DNA of 64,000 nucleotides from Paenibacillus farraposensis (lineage in GTDB: Bacteria > Bacillota > Bacilli > Paenibacillales > Paenibacillaceae): the NCBI RefSeq assembly GCF_020736845.1, contig NZ_JAFFQR010000019.1:95499-159498 (forward strand), in the 5' to 3' direction. How positions within the stretch are numbered: position 1 is the first letter of the stretch; each line of letters begins with the position of its first letter. The notes under the pieces were generated by a model. The model had not been told where the DNA came from, searched no databases, and saw only the letters and a program-made list of their open reading frames with translations. The translations under genes and the position numbers were made by a program. Below are positions 9,813 through 19,874 of this stretch, piece by piece.

Positions 9813-9867
9813 TGGGTTATAGCCAATGTTTGTAGAAACGCCCCCACAACTGCAAACGCGGATGAAC

Positions 9868-10190
9868 GCAGAGGGAGAGACTACCAGGATTCGCTGGCGC
9901 GCGGTGTAATGATCGGTTTGCCACCTGTTGGCATTCAGCGCCATCCGACGCCGTGTGCCCCTTTATGAGACAGAGGTCATGCGAATCGGATCATATTGTT
10001 ATCTGTATCCATCGGGAACATACAATATTCCCAAAGGTAGCGCCGAAGGAGTAAACCTGTACGACAGGCGAATCTCTCAGGCAAAAGGACCTCTGCCGGA
10101 CGCATCTCTGGAGAGCATTCGCGATGAGGCGAATCACCCAAGAGGAAACCTGGTGCACACCGGGGTAACTTTCAGGTATCAAGGACAGAG
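9868..10190 (+). ncRNA. Tandem glycine riboswitch with greatly extended P3 arm in aptamer 1
   Basis: Two glycine aptamers precede gcvT. Aptamer 1: P1 GCAGAGG (9868-9874) pairs with CCTCTGC (10090-10096); P2 GAGAGA (9875-9880) pairs with TCTCTC (10073-10078); the conserved core GCGCCGAAGGAGTAAAC is at 10040-10056, and CTCAGGCAAAAGGAC follows P2. Aptamer 2 covers about 10104-10190, with TCTGGAGAG, CCAAGAGGAAAC and TTTCAGGTATCAAGGACAGAG. In aptamer 1 the 5' core half and the GCGCCGAAGG half are about 155 nt apart instead of a few tens. The extra sequence contains a 12-bp helix (9896-9907 with 9948-9959). Glycine binding normally turns gcv expression on. Confidence 0.93.
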
Positions 10191-10201
10191 CTGAAAAAAG
10201 A

Positions 10202-10229
10202 GTATGGACTGCCGTCTATACGTTTTTTT
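10202..10229 (+). terminator. Riboswitch expression-platform terminator
   Basis: GTATGGAC (10202-10209) pairs with GTCTATAC (10214-10221) around a TGCC loop and is followed by a T7 run at 10223-10229. A second T-run at 10239-10245 may help. This is the expected glycine-controlled terminator before gcvT. Confidence 0.75.
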
Positions 10230-10277
10230 CGGGCTGTCTTTTTTTGTTAGCCGATTACACCGGATAGGAGTGGAAAA

Positions 10278-11378
10278 ATGACTAACTTGCGAAGAACATC
10301 GCTGTATTCTTCTTACGGGACACTGCCCGGAGTCCGTTGCATCGACTTTGGCGGTTGGGAGCTTCCTGTACAGTTCAGCGGCATTCAAAAGGAGCATGAA
10401 GCCGTCCGGCAGCTTGCGGGATTGTTCGATGTATCCCATATGGGCGAGTTTTTGGTTGAGGGCGGAGAAGCCCAAGCTTTTCTGCAACAGGTAACGACGA
10501 ACGATGTCAGACAGTTGGAGCCGGGCCAGGCCCAATACTCGCTCCTGTGTTACCCCGATGGAGGTGTGGTTGATGACCTGCTTGTTTACTGCAAGGGAAC
10601 GGAGCGCTACATGCTTGTTGTCAATGCCTCCAACATCGACAAGGATTGGGATTGGCTCATTCGCCATGCGCCTGCATCCGTTCATCTGCAAAATGTGTCT
10701 GATGACATCGCGTTGCTGGCGCTGCAAGGACCGGAAGCTGCACATATACTCGCAGCCGTGACAGATACGGACATGGCCAATCTGCCCTCCTTCCGGTTTC
10801 GTGAGAACGTGCAGCTGTTCGGAGCGAAAGCACTCGTGTCCCGTACCGGATATACGGGCGAGGATGGTTTTGAAATGTATCTGCCTGCTGCGGAAGCACC
10901 CGCTGTTTGGGAAGGATTGCTTCGCTCCGGCGAGCCGCACGGTCTCGTTCCTGCCGGACTTGGTGCCCGGGATACGCTGCGCTTTGAGGCGCGGCTGCCG
11001 CTGTACGGACAGGAGCTGTCTGCTACGATTTCACCGCTCGAAGCTGGCCTGGGCTTTTTCGTCAAGCTGGGCAAAGGTGATTTTATCGGCCGGGGAGCAC
11101 TGCAACGCCAAAAAGAGCAAGGTATCCCCCGCAAGCTGGTCGGACTGGAATTGCTGGATCGCGGTATTCCGCGCGCCCATTATCCCGTATTTGCGGAAGG
11201 AAGGCACATCGGTGAGGTTACGACCGGTACCCAGTCACCAACCTTGAAGCGTAACCTGGGCCTTGCTCTGGTGGACAGCCGTTTTAGTGCCTTATTCACA
11301 CCGCTGGAGGTCGAGATCCGTGGCAAAAGGCTGCGTGCCGAGGTGGTAGCGACACCTTTTTATAAACGTTCACACTGA
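10278..11378 (+). CDS. gcvT: Glycine cleavage T protein (aminomethyltransferase)
   Basis: A 366-residue folate-dependent enzyme that releases ammonia from the H-protein-bound aminomethyl group and passes the carbon to tetrahydrofolate. It has the GcvT folate-binding domain, with ISHMGEF-like [11 protein letters not shown] early and [13 protein letters not shown] and [17 protein letters not shown] in the middle, followed by the C-terminal beta-barrel (about 285-360). AGGAG precedes the ATG. It is the first gene of the riboswitch-controlled operon, with gcvPA 77 bp downstream. Length is normal. Confidence 0.97.
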   Translation: MTNLRRTSLYSSYGTLPGVRCIDFGGWELPVQFSGIQKEHEAVRQLAGLFDVSHMGEFLVEGGEAQAFLQQVTTNDVRQLEPGQAQYSLLCYPDGGVVDDLLVYCKGTERYMLVVNASNIDKDWDWLIRHAPASVHLQNVSDDIALLALQGPEAAHILAAVTDTDMANLPSFRFRENVQLFGAKALVSRTGYTGEDGFEMYLPAAEAPAVWEGLLRSGEPHGLVPAGLGARDTLRFEARLPLYGQELSATISPLEAGLGFFVKLGKGDFIGRGALQRQKEQGIPRKLVGLELLDRGIPRAHYPVFAEGRHIGEVTTGTQSPTLKRNLGLALVDSRFSALFTPLEVEIRGKRLRAEVVATPFYKRSH

Positions 11379-11455
11379 TTTAAGCTCCCTGAGTCTATCC
11401 ATGATTATTCCTCATTCCAATTTCACATTGCTTTCCACGGAAGGAGCCAGGACCT

Positions 11456-12811
11456 ATGAAGAAGCATCGCTATCTTCCCATGACCGAACTGGACCAAGCC
11501 GAAATGTTGCGTGTGGTCGGCGTATCGTCCATCGACGATTTATTCAGTGATATTCCAGAGGCCGTCCGGTATCAAGGGGAACTCCCCCTTTCTTCCCGAC
11601 TTGACGAAAGAGCCTTGACCCGCCACTTATCCGAACTGGCTGGGCGCAACGTCAATACAGACACACACGCCAGCTTTCTTGGGGCGGGAATATATGATCA
11701 TCATATTCCATCGGTTATCCAGCATATCACTTCACGTTCGGAATTTTACACGGCCTACACTCCCTATCAACCGGAGATCAGCCAGGGCGAACTGCAAGCC
11801 ATCTTCGAGTTTCAGTCGTATATCTGCGAATTAACAGGTATGACTGTAGCCAATGCCAGCATGTACGATGGAGCGACTGCGCTGGCAGAGGCGGGGTCAC
11901 TGGCCGCCTCTGCCACCCGCCGTACACAGCTTATCGTATCGCGAACCGTCCATCCGGAGGCACGTCAGGTATTGGCTGCCTATGCCCGCGGGCTCGGCCT
12001 GGACATCGTGGAAATTGGCTATTCGGACGGTGTCACGGATGTGCAGGCCTTGGCAGCGGCCGTATCTGAACAGACGGCGGCTATCTTGGTCCAAAACCCC
12101 AACTTTTTCGGAGCCGTGGAAAATGTGCAGCCGATGGCTGACCTGATCCATGCGCACAAGGGGCTTATGGTCGTCAGCGCCAATCCGCTGGCGCTTGGCT
12201 TGCTGGAAACGCCCGGTAAGCAGGGCGCAGACATTGTCGTAGGAGACGCGCAGCCGCTTGGCATCTCTTCCTCCCTCGGCGGTCCAACCTGCGGCTACTT
12301 TGCCGTTTCTCAGGCGCACATGCGCCGTATCCCCGGCCGGATTGTAGGCCAAACGACAGACCGCAATGGCAAACGCGGCTTCGTGCTGACCTTGCAGGCA
12401 CGGGAGCAGCATATCCGCCGTGAAAAAGCCACGTCCAACATTTGCTCCAATCAAGCGTTGCTGGCTTTATCTGCATCTGTGTACATGTCTGTCATGGGTA
12501 GACAGGGCATCCGGGAGGTAGCCGAGCTGAATTTGCATAAAAGCCGCTATGCATTGGAACAATTGCTGAGCCTGCAGGGCGTAACCGCCTCCTTTAACGC
12601 ACCTGTCTTTAACGAGTTTGCCCTTAAGCTGCCTGCCGGTACAGATATGAACAAGCTCCAGTCCGGTCTGCTTGCTGCGGGATTTATCGGCGGCTACCAC
12701 CTGGGTCGGGATTATAAGGAATTGAACGGCCACATGCTGATTGCCGTGACAGAGCAGAGAACAAAAGAGGAGATTGACCAATTTGTACACACCATGGGGG
12801 GATTGCTATGA
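11456..12811 (+). CDS. gcvPA: Glycine dehydrogenase (decarboxylating) subunit 1
   Basis: A 451-residue N-terminal half of the split P protein, the form used by Bacillales. With GcvPB it decarboxylates glycine and loads the aminomethyl group onto lipoyl-H. It has the aminotransferase fold I core without the PLP lysine; recognisable segments are [34 protein letters not shown] and [15 protein letters not shown] lies upstream of the ATG. Its stop overlaps the gcvPB start by four bases, which keeps the two subunits in step. Confidence 0.97.
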   Translation: MKKHRYLPMTELDQAEMLRVVGVSSIDDLFSDIPEAVRYQGELPLSSRLDERALTRHLSELAGRNVNTDTHASFLGAGIYDHHIPSVIQHITSRSEFYTAYTPYQPEISQGELQAIFEFQSYICELTGMTVANASMYDGATALAEAGSLAASATRRTQLIVSRTVHPEARQVLAAYARGLGLDIVEIGYSDGVTDVQALAAAVSEQTAAILVQNPNFFGAVENVQPMADLIHAHKGLMVVSANPLALGLLETPGKQGADIVVGDAQPLGISSSLGGPTCGYFAVSQAHMRRIPGRIVGQTTDRNGKRGFVLTLQAREQHIRREKATSNICSNQALLALSASVYMSVMGRQGIREVAELNLHKSRYALEQLLSLQGVTASFNAPVFNEFALKLPAGTDMNKLQSGLLAAGFIGGYHLGRDYKELNGHMLIAVTEQRTKEEIDQFVHTMGGLL

Positions 12812-14304
12812 CACACACCGGACAGGATCAGAAGCAAGGGCTGTTGATAGAGCATGACCAAGCACTCATTTTTGAATTGAGCCGTCCGGGCCGTGTCGCC
12901 TATTCCCTTCCCGAATGCGACGTTCCCCGGCGCCCGGTGGCAGAGCTTTTGCCGGATTATGCGCTGCGCAGCGAGCCTGCGGCGTTGCCGGAGGTATACG
13001 AAGTAGATGTTATTCGGCATTATATCGCCCTCTCCCGGCGCAATTTTGGCGTAGACAACGGATTTTATCCGCTTGGCTCCTGTACGATGAAATACAACCC
13101 AAAGGTAAACGAGGATATCGCCCGTTATGCAGGCTTCGCCAAAATTCATCCGTATCAGCCTGAGGATAGCATCCAGGGTGCCATGGAGCTGCTGCATACG
13201 CTCCAAAACGATCTGGCCGCGTTAATCGGCATGGATGCCGTCACCCTTCAGCCCGCAGCAGGCGCCCATGGCGAGTGGACCGGGCTGATGATGATCCGCT
13301 CATACCACGAAGCTCGTGGTGAGCGGCGTACCAAAGTACTCGTGCCGGATTCCTCGCACGGAACGAACCCCGCCAGCGCAACCGTTGCGGGCTTCGAAAC
13401 GGTCACCCTCCCCTCCACCCCGCAGGGGCTGGTGGATCTGAACGCGCTCCGTCAAGCCGTAGGCAGCGACACCGCTGCGCTCATGCTGACCAACCCGAAC
13501 ACACTGGGTCTGTTCGAGAAGCAAATCGCTGACATTGCCGCGATTGTGCATGAAGCCGGAGGCCTGCTCTACTATGACGGCGCGAATTCCAACGCCATCA
13601 TGGGAATTACCCGCCCCGGAGATATGGGGTTCGATGTGGTGCATCTTAATTTGCACAAAACGATGAGTACCCCGCATGGCGGAGGCGGGCCTGGTGCAGG
13701 ACCCGTCGGCGTGAAGCAGCGGCTCATTCCCTATCTGCCCAAGCCGCTTGTCGTACGTGATCCGCAGGGGAGGTACCGTTGGAACCGGGAGCAGGGCGAT
13801 TCGATTGGGCGGGTCAAAGCCTTTTACGGTAATTTCGGCATTCTCGTCCGAGCCTACGCCTATATCCGCAGCTATGGCCCTGACGGCTTGAAGCGGGTAT
13901 CTGAATGTGCCGTGCTGAATGCGAATTATATGATGCATCGGCTGGCTCCGTATTTCGACCTCCCCTTTCCGGGACATTGCAAACACGAATTCGTGATGTC
14001 TGGTCGGAATCTGAGGAAATTTGGAGTGCGAACGCTGGATGTTGCCAAACGCTTGCTTGATTTTGGCTATCATCCGCCTACGATTTACTTTCCGCTGAAT
14101 GTAGAGGAATGTATCATGATCGAGCCGACGGAAACGGAAAGCAAGGAAACGCTCGATGCTTTTATTGACACTATGATTCAAATTGCGCGAGAGGCGAAGG
14201 AGAGCCCTGAATTGGTGCTTAATGCACCATACTCCACTCCTGTCACGCGTTTGGACGAAACCACTGCTGCTCGCAAACCTGTACTGAACTGCTCGTGCAG
14301 CTAA
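12808..14304 (+). CDS. gcvPB: Glycine dehydrogenase (decarboxylating) subunit 2
   Basis: A 498-residue PLP-bearing half of the split P protein. The Schiff-base lysine is in [17 protein letters not shown], and the glycine-rich tail of this motif is typical. [10 protein letters not shown] and SHGTNPASA are family signatures. The ATG overlaps the gcvPA stop (ATGA), and there is no separate strong ribosome site. It is the last gene of the gcv operon. The C-terminus ends in a short Cys-containing tail, NCSCS. Confidence 0.97.
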   Translation: MTHTGQDQKQGLLIEHDQALIFELSRPGRVAYSLPECDVPRRPVAELLPDYALRSEPAALPEVYEVDVIRHYIALSRRNFGVDNGFYPLGSCTMKYNPKVNEDIARYAGFAKIHPYQPEDSIQGAMELLHTLQNDLAALIGMDAVTLQPAAGAHGEWTGLMMIRSYHEARGERRTKVLVPDSSHGTNPASATVAGFETVTLPSTPQGLVDLNALRQAVGSDTAALMLTNPNTLGLFEKQIADIAAIVHEAGGLLYYDGANSNAIMGITRPGDMGFDVVHLNLHKTMSTPHGGGGPGAGPVGVKQRLIPYLPKPLVVRDPQGRYRWNREQGDSIGRVKAFYGNFGILVRAYAYIRSYGPDGLKRVSECAVLNANYMMHRLAPYFDLPFPGHCKHEFVMSGRNLRKFGVRTLDVAKRLLDFGYHPPTIYFPLNVEECIMIEPTETESKETLDAFIDTMIQIAREAKESPELVLNAPYSTPVTRLDETTAARKPVLNCSCS

Positions 14305-14327
14305 ACGCGACTTAATGTAAAGCACGC

Positions 14328-14358
14328 AAAAAAAGCCGGTATCTGTCAGATACCGGCT
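14328..14358 (-). terminator. Terminator shared by converging gcvPB and ptsI
   Basis: A near-perfect hairpin (AGCCGGTATCTG with CAGATACCGGCT, 14334-14358) is followed on the minus strand by TTTTTTT. It is a strong terminator for ptsI and probably also stops gcv transcripts, though the plus-strand side lacks a clean U-run. Confidence 0.85.
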
Positions 14359-14412
14359 GCTGTATGTACACAGCAATTTTTTGTTAAAAAAAGATAATGT
14401 GATATCCTGCCC

Positions 14413-16125
14413 TTAGCCTTCAATGCTTTTAACCAATTCAACAACCTGCTCGGCTGTTTGCATGTCCAAAGCTTTTGCAGCCAGTTTCTCCATGTCCGCA
14501 CGGGACAGCTTGGAGATTTGGCTGCGTGCTGGCAGAATGGAAGTTGCGCTCATGCTGAACTCATCAAGTCCAAGACCCAGCAGCAACGGAATTGCTGTTG
14601 CATCCCCTGCCATTTCGCCGCACATACCTGCCCAGCGTCCTTCACGGTGAGCTGCATCAATAACCATTTTCACCAGACGCAGAATGGATGGATTGTATGG
14701 TTGATACAAGTAAGATACCCGTTCGTTCATGCGGTCTGCTGCCATAGTGTATTGAATCAGATCGTTTGTACCGATACTGAAGAAATCTACTTCTTTAGCA
14801 AATTGGTCAGCCAATACTGCTGTAGAGGGAATTTCTACCATAATGCCGAGCTGAATGTCTTCAGATACGGTTACACCTTCGGCCTTCAGCTTTTCCTTTT
14901 CCTCCATCAAAACAGCTTTGGCTTCACGGAATTCGTTCAGCGTAGCGATCATCGGGAACATGATACGCAGGTTGCCGTGTACACTTGCCCGCAGCAAAGC
15001 ACGCAGTTGAGTACGGAAAATATCCTGACGATCCAGACACAGACGAATCGCACGGAAGCCGAGGAACGGATTCATTTCTTTCGGCAGCTCCAGATAAGGA
15101 AGCTCCTTGTCGCCACCGATGTCCAGCGTACGAACGACTACCGGTTTGCCTTCCATTTTTTCCAGAACGGTTTTGTATGCTGTATACTGTACTTCTTCAG
15201 ATGGAAGCTTATCGCGTCCCATATACAAGAATTCTGTACGATACAAGCCCACGCCTTCGCCACCGTTATCCAGAACACCAGTTACGTCGTTAGGCGTACC
15301 GATGTTGGCAGCCAATTCGACATGAACACCATCGACAGAAACTGTAGCTTCACCGCGCAGCTTGCGCCACTCTTCGCGCTGCTTGTCGTATGCCGCTTGT
15401 TTTGCACGGTATTCTGCAACGATCTCTTCAGAAGGATTCACGAATACGTGTCCATCTAGACCATCAACGATGATCAGATCGCCGCTTTTAGCTTGGGACA
15501 ATATATTTTTGGTTCCTACAACCGCAGGAATTTCAAGAGAGCGAGCCATGATAGCCGAATGCGAAGTACGTCCGCCGATATTCGTTGCAAAACCTTTGAC
15601 AAATTCACGATTCAGCTGAGCTGTGTCGGAAGGTGTCAAATCTTCTGCAAGCACAATCGTTTCTTCGGCAATTTCTGCAGGGCTGACAAAATGAACACCA
15701 AGCAGATGATTAAGCACCCGTTTGGTTACATCACGCATGTCAGACGCGCGTTCTTGCAAATATGCACTTTTCATGTTTTCAAACATGGAAATAAACTGTG
15801 TAGCTACTTCATTCAAAGCATAGTCAGCATTAAGCTGCTCGTCTTTGATTTTGGCTTTTACTGGATCGATCAATTCCGGATCATTCAGGATCAACAGGTG
15901 AGAAGCAAAAATTTCTGCTTTTTTCTCGCCCAGTTCCCTCAATGTTTTCTCCTTAATCGTTTCCAATTCGGTTTGAGATTCTGCTAAAGCCGCATCCAAT
16001 CTTGCAATTTCAGCTTCAACATCACCAACTGCGCGTCTCTCTACAGCGTAATTCGGATGCTCCAAGATAAACGCCCGGGCAATGGCGATGCCTGCCGAAG
16101 CGGCAATCCCGGAGACCTTAAGCAT
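14413..16125 (-). CDS. ptsI: Phosphoenolpyruvate-protein phosphotransferase (PTS Enzyme I)
   Basis: A 570-residue cytosolic enzyme that takes phosphate from PEP and passes it to HPr. The N-terminal HPr-binding/phosphohistidine half contains [12 protein letters not shown] with the active His; the C-terminal PEP-binding barrel contains [21 protein letters not shown] and [12 protein letters not shown] and GMCGEMAGD. The start at 16125 ([12 protein letters not shown]) matches the family N-terminus and overlaps the ptsH stop by eight bases. The upstream in-frame ATG at 16146 has no ribosome site. It is the last gene of ptsG-ptsH-ptsI. Confidence 0.96.
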   Translation of the reverse strand: MLKVSGIAASAGIAIARAFILEHPNYAVERRAVGDVEAEIARLDAALAESQTELETIKEKTLRELGEKKAEIFASHLLILNDPELIDPVKAKIKDEQLNADYALNEVATQFISMFENMKSAYLQERASDMRDVTKRVLNHLLGVHFVSPAEIAEETIVLAEDLTPSDTAQLNREFVKGFATNIGGRTSHSAIMARSLEIPAVVGTKNILSQAKSGDLIIVDGLDGHVFVNPSEEIVAEYRAKQAAYDKQREEWRKLRGEATVSVDGVHVELAANIGTPNDVTGVLDNGGEGVGLYRTEFLYMGRDKLPSEEVQYTAYKTVLEKMEGKPVVVRTLDIGGDKELPYLELPKEMNPFLGFRAIRLCLDRQDIFRTQLRALLRASVHGNLRIMFPMIATLNEFREAKAVLMEEKEKLKAEGVTVSEDIQLGIMVEIPSTAVLADQFAKEVDFFSIGTNDLIQYTMAADRMNERVSYLYQPYNPSILRLVKMVIDAAHREGRWAGMCGEMAGDATAIPLLLGLGLDEFSMSATSILPARSQISKLSRADMEKLAAKALDMQTAEQVVELVKSIEG

Positions 16126-16393
16126 GAATTTCGCCCAGCCCTTCATTAACGATTACATTTTCAAGAGCTTTCAAAGCTTCAGCAGCTTCAGCGCCTTCAC
16201 AAATAATATTGATAGTATCACCTTGCTCCAGACCAAGTGACAGTACACCCAGGATGGATTTCAAAGTTACTTTTTTACCGTTAGCTTCAGCAAAGGATTC
16301 AGCACCGCTGAATTTGTTGGCTGTATTTACCAGCGCAGTTGCAGGACGTGCATGGATACCGTCTTCGTCTGTAATTCTAAAAGTTGTTTGCAT
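16118..16393 (-). CDS. ptsH: Phosphocarrier protein HPr
   Basis: A 91-residue phosphocarrier. His14 in GIHARPA is the PEP-dependent phosphorylation site. Ser45 in [11 protein letters not shown] corresponds to the regulatory Ser46 that HPr kinase modifies for CcpA-mediated catabolite repression. The start at 16393 has GGGAGG eight bases upstream; the longer frame to 16513 is spurious. It lies between ptsG (125 bp upstream) and ptsI, which it overlaps. Confidence 0.97.
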   Translation of the reverse strand: MQTTFRITDEDGIHARPATALVNTANKFSGAESFAEANGKKVTLKSILGVLSLGLEQGDTINIICEGAEAAEALKALENVIVNEGLGEIHA

Positions 16394-16518
16394 AGAACTA
16401 TTCCTCCCACTTTTCCAAAGATAATATTTGTTTACACGCAGTATGGATACGTGCAGTGAAACCGGGCAATGATCAGACGACCTAAGCCGCCTAATCATTA
16501 AACCGAAACACATAGAGC

Positions 16519-18564
16519 TTATTTTATCGTAATTATACCATCTTCGCCAGCCTTCAATACTCCTGTTTTGTTTAAAGTTACGGTAGAGCCTTCTGGAAGA
16601 TTGGTGAAAATGACTGGTGAAATGATGGATTTAGCGTTCGCTTTCACGTATTCCAGATCTATTTTCATGATCGGCTGACCAGCTGACACAAGATCGCCTT
16701 CGTTCACTAAAACGTCAAATCCTTGTCCTTTCAGCTTCACTGTGTTCACTCCGATATGAACAAGCACTTCTTTGCCGCCATCGGATTGAATACCAACCGC
16801 ATGCTTGCTTGGGAATACATTAAATACTTTACCATAAACAGGGGAGACAATCGTTCCATCATTTGGCACGACCGCAAAACCGTCTCCTGTCATACGCTCT
16901 GCAAATACCGGATCGGGAACGGTCGAAATATCAACCAGTTCGCCATTAACAGGCATCACGATATCTTCTACAACAATCGTCTGCTTTTGTGCTCCGGCTT
17001 CCTTTTCCTCTTGTGGAGCTGGTTGTGAAGGAGTAGGTGCCGGCGTGCGTCCCGCCATGATATCAGCCATTTGTGTTTTAATCGTATCGGAACGTGTACC
17101 GAAAATCGCCTGAACGTTATTGCCGACTTCAAGAACACCCGATGCGCCAAGCTGTTTCAAGCGGGCTTTGTCTACATTCGACTTCTCATTGACCTCAATC
17201 CGAAGACGTGTAATACATGCATCCAAATGCTTGATATTGGATGAACCGCCGAAAGCGGCCAAAATGTTGTGCGGAAGATCGTCACTAGCACCGGCTGCTG
17301 TACCCCCCACATTTTCAGTTACTTCTTCACGTCCTGGTGTTTTCAGGTTGAACTTGCGGATGATGAAGCGGAATCCGAAGTAGTAAATAACCGCCAAAAT
17401 CAGACCGACGATGATTACATACCACCAAGGAGTACGGGTTGGAATAATCCCGAAAATCAGGAAGTCAATAAATCCGCCAGAGAACGTCATACCGATTTTG
17501 ACATTCAAAAGTTGCATCGTCATAAATGACAGACCTGCAAAAATACAGTGAACTGCGAACAACAGTGGAGCCACGAACAGGAAGGAGAACTCCAGCGGCT
17601 CCGTAATACCTGTCAGGAACGAAGTCAAAGCGGCTGAACCCATAATACCTGCTACATATTTTTTGTGTTCAGGTCTTGCTTCATGGTACATCGCAAGCGC
17701 AGCGGCTGGCAGACCGAACATCATAAACGGGAATTTACCCACCTGGAACGTACTTGCCGTCAAAGTCACTCCGTCACGAAGCTGGTTAAAGAAAATTTGC
17801 TGGTCACCATGAATCGTTTGACCCGCTTTATTCACATATTCTCCGAACTCAAACCAAAACGGTGAGTACCAGATATGATGCAAACCGAATGGAATCAGCG
17901 CGCGTTCAATGACCCCAAAAATGAATGCGGCCAATGTCGGATTGGAATCAACCATGAAGTGAGATACGGCGTTCAGTCCGTGCTGTACGGGAGGCCATAC
18001 AATGACCAACAGTAGTCCAATCACCAACGAGGATAATGCCGTTGCAATCGGAACGAAGCGCTTACCTGCGAAAAAGCCCAAATATGAAGGCAACTCAATT
18101 TTGAAAAAGCGGTTGTACATGGCTGCGGCTAGAATACCGATGATAATCCCGCCGAATACCCCTGTTTGAAGCGTTGGAATGCCGAGCACGTTTGCATAAC
18201 CAGGAATTTTTTGGGCAATCAGACCCGGTGTGACACCAACGGCTGTCCCCAGTGTAATATTCATTACGAGGTAACCGATGATCGCAGCCAAACCGGCTAC
18301 ACCTTCGCCGCCTGCCAAACCAACGGCTACACCGACGGCAAACAACAGTGCCAGATTATCAAAAACGATTTGTCCGGCATTCATCATGATCGTCGCAGTT
18401 GATTGAACCCAGCCTGTATTTAATGCAGGAATGTACTGGAGAAAATCAGGGTTGACCAGCATGTTGCCGATTCCCAATAAAAGTCCCGCAGCTGGCAAAA
18501 TAGCTACAGGGAGCATTAAAGCTTTACCGACACGCTGTAAAACGCCGAAAAGCTTTTTAAACAT
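16519..18564 (-). CDS. ptsG: PTS glucose transporter, EIICBA fused
   Basis: A 681-residue glucose permease. The EIIC membrane domain (about 1-400) has RALIPFGLHHIWYSPFWFE and the sugar-site segment GITEPLEFSF. The EIIB domain (about 425-505) has the phospho-Cys in HLDACITRLR. After a Pro/Gln/Glu linker, the EIIA domain (about 535-681) has the phospho-His in VLVHIGVNTV and the conserved SKHAVGI. The domain order C-B-A matches B. subtilis PtsG. AAGGA lies about 11 bases before the ATG. The leader carries a RAT and a terminator, so expression depends on GlcT. Confidence 0.96.
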   Translation of the reverse strand: MFKKLFGVLQRVGKALMLPVAILPAAGLLLGIGNMLVNPDFLQYIPALNTGWVQSTATIMMNAGQIVFDNLALLFAVGVAVGLAGGEGVAGLAAIIGYLVMNITLGTAVGVTPGLIAQKIPGYANVLGIPTLQTGVFGGIIIGILAAAMYNRFFKIELPSYLGFFAGKRFVPIATALSSLVIGLLLVIVWPPVQHGLNAVSHFMVDSNPTLAAFIFGVIERALIPFGLHHIWYSPFWFEFGEYVNKAGQTIHGDQQIFFNQLRDGVTLTASTFQVGKFPFMMFGLPAAALAMYHEARPEHKKYVAGIMGSAALTSFLTGITEPLEFSFLFVAPLLFAVHCIFAGLSFMTMQLLNVKIGMTFSGGFIDFLIFGIIPTRTPWWYVIIVGLILAVIYYFGFRFIIRKFNLKTPGREEVTENVGGTAAGASDDLPHNILAAFGGSSNIKHLDACITRLRIEVNEKSNVDKARLKQLGASGVLEVGNNVQAIFGTRSDTIKTQMADIMAGRTPAPTPSQPAPQEEKEAGAQKQTIVVEDIVMPVNGELVDISTVPDPVFAERMTGDGFAVVPNDGTIVSPVYGKVFNVFPSKHAVGIQSDGGKEVLVHIGVNTVKLKGQGFDVLVNEGDLVSAGQPIMKIDLEYVKANAKSIISPVIFTNLPEGSTVTLNKTGVLKAGEDGIITIK

Positions 18565-18617
18565 ACGTCACACTTCCTTCTCTGAAAAATTAGCATACAG
18601 AAGCAAAACAACAAAAA

Positions 18618-18713
18618 AGGCATGAGCCGAATTAAGTAAGTTTGAATGCAACCTTGGGATATAGCTTACCCCAGTAGGCTGTAAACAATCATAACTTAAA
18701 ACAACTCATGCCT
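18618..18713 (-). terminator. Antitermination terminator in the ptsG leader
   Basis: On the minus strand AGGCATGAG (18713-18705) pairs with CTCATGCCT (18626-18618), followed by TTTTTTGTTGTTTTG. The long loop holds a second possible fold. The 5' arm overlaps the RAT element. Confidence 0.85.
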
Positions 18714-18733
18714 GATCGAATCAGTAACACGTT
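18703..18733 (-). promoter_or_regulatory. RAT element, RNA target of GlcT
   Basis: The minus strand reads AACGTGTTACTGATTCGATC followed by AGGCATGAGTT. This matches the ribonucleic antiterminator (RAT) of the BglG/SacY/GlcT family and looks nearly identical to the B. subtilis ptsG RAT as I recall it. Its 3' half is the 5' arm of the terminator, so the two structures exclude each other. Confidence 0.88.
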
Positions 18734-18770
18734 ACTATGTTCAATTGTTGTCTTGCTTATTACAACGTTG

Positions 18771-18799
18771 ATTATAGCACCCTGTTAACAGTGAGGCAA
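18771..18799 (-). promoter_or_regulatory. Promoter of ptsG-ptsH-ptsI
   Basis: TTGCCT (18799-18794) and TATAAT (18776-18771) lie 17 bp apart on the minus strand, about 40 bp before the RAT and 25 bp after the glcT stop. Confidence 0.75.
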
Positions 18800-18824
18800 T
18801 ACTTTTTTATTTCCCGGGTCATGA

Positions 18825-19676
18825 TTACTCTCCCTGCTCTTTGCGTTGGGACAATCGCTGCAGATGCATCGTCAAGTAGCTGACCTCAGCCGGATACACA
18901 GGCTTCCGAAGCCTTTTCTCCATAATTTTTGTGAGCTTCCAGGCCAGCATGTACATTTCCGGATACTCCTCATTTAAAAGCTTGTCCAAACGATTAATCT
19001 CCTGCACAATTTCACCCCGGCGCACCCGTTCAATGGCGAATCTCAGATGAGTCAGCAGGCGGGAATAATCGAGGGACAGGAGAGGAATACGATAATCAAG
19101 AGTAGTCTCGACTACTTGAACCATATCCGCTATCAGACGTGAATCCTTCCTAACCTCGGAAATATGCTGGTTGGTCATGGCACTATAAATATGCAGGGCC
19201 ACAAATCCGATCTCATCTTCTCCCAAATCCACGTCCATCTTTTCCCTGATCATTGATACAGCCTGTTCGGCCATCTTGTATTCCTGGGGATAGATTTCCC
19301 TGGTTTCATACAGAAACGGATTATGAATCGTGATCCCCTGTTTCTGACGGTTGATCGAAAAGGCGATGTGGTCGGTTAAAGCAATCAATATGTGCTCATT
19401 CAGAGGCTTCTTCGCTTGAAGCTGAACAAGGTGAAGAACCTCACCGATGACCTCAATGAGCTTTTCATCCAGCTCAGGCAGCAATCGCTTGTATTGCTCC
19501 TGCTCTTCATGGCTTTTTAATATAAACAATTTTTCTACTGAATCCAACGTTATAAGATCACCGGGCCTGCGATTGAAACCGATTCCTTTTCCAATCACGA
19601 CAACCTCACTATGCTCGGGATGCATCCCTATAATCACATTGTTGTTCAGCGCTTTTGCCACTTGTAGGCTGCTCAC
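18825..19676 (-). CDS. glcT: GlcT, RNA-binding transcription antiterminator
   Basis: A 283-residue BglG-family antiterminator. The N-terminal CAT RNA-binding domain (about 1-58) has KALNNNVIIG and VVIGKGIGFNRRPGDLI. Two PTS-regulation domains follow, PRD1 (about 65-165) and PRD2 (about 170-280), with conserved His in HIDHIAFSINR-like LTDHIAFSINR and in FVALHIYSA and TMHLQRL. When glucose is present it binds the ptsG RAT and prevents termination; PtsG EIIB controls it by phosphorylation. I chose the GTG at 19676, which has AGAGGTG five bases upstream and gives the family's usual N-terminus; the ATG at 19742 adds 22 atypical residues. It is directly upstream of ptsG, as in B. subtilis. Confidence 0.95.
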   Translation of the reverse strand: MSSLQVAKALNNNVIIGMHPEHSEVVVIGKGIGFNRRPGDLITLDSVEKLFILKSHEEQEQYKRLLPELDEKLIEVIGEVLHLVQLQAKKPLNEHILIALTDHIAFSINRQKQGITIHNPFLYETREIYPQEYKMAEQAVSMIREKMDVDLGEDEIGFVALHIYSAMTNQHISEVRKDSRLIADMVQVVETTLDYRIPLLSLDYSRLLTHLRFAIERVRRGEIVQEINRLDKLLNEEYPEMYMLAWKLTKIMEKRLRKPVYPAEVSYLTMHLQRLSQRKEQGE

Positions 19677-19780
19677 ATCCGCACCTCTTTTTATCAGAAC
19701 CTTGATCCTAAGAATTATAGCATGTAGTTCAGAGGAATCCACGTTAAAGTACCAAATATTCCGTTAAAGGTCAATAAAAA

Positions 19781-19828
19781 GAAAACGCTTTTCATCACAA
19801 TTACTGGGAAAAGCTGTGATGAAAAGCG
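19781..19828 (-). terminator. Terminator after floT
   Basis: CGCTTTTCATCACA (minus strand, 19828-19815) pairs perfectly with its complement at 19799-19786 and is followed by TTTTCTTTTTATT. Confidence 0.88.
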
Positions 19829-19874
19829 GGCTTTCAGTTGTAGTTCAGGGTATCTGCTCCCGAAAAACTTACAG

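Noticed and set aside
9928..10194. 88-residue frame inside the gcv leader
   Set aside because: It lies wholly within the glycine riboswitch, whose bases are constrained by RNA structure.
13300..14376. 358-residue minus-strand frame over gcvPB
   Set aside because: Antisense shadow of gcvPB; it also runs through the strong terminator at 14334-14358.
14458..15459. 333-residue plus-strand frame over ptsI
   Set aside because: Antisense shadow of ptsI; no initiation signal and no domain.
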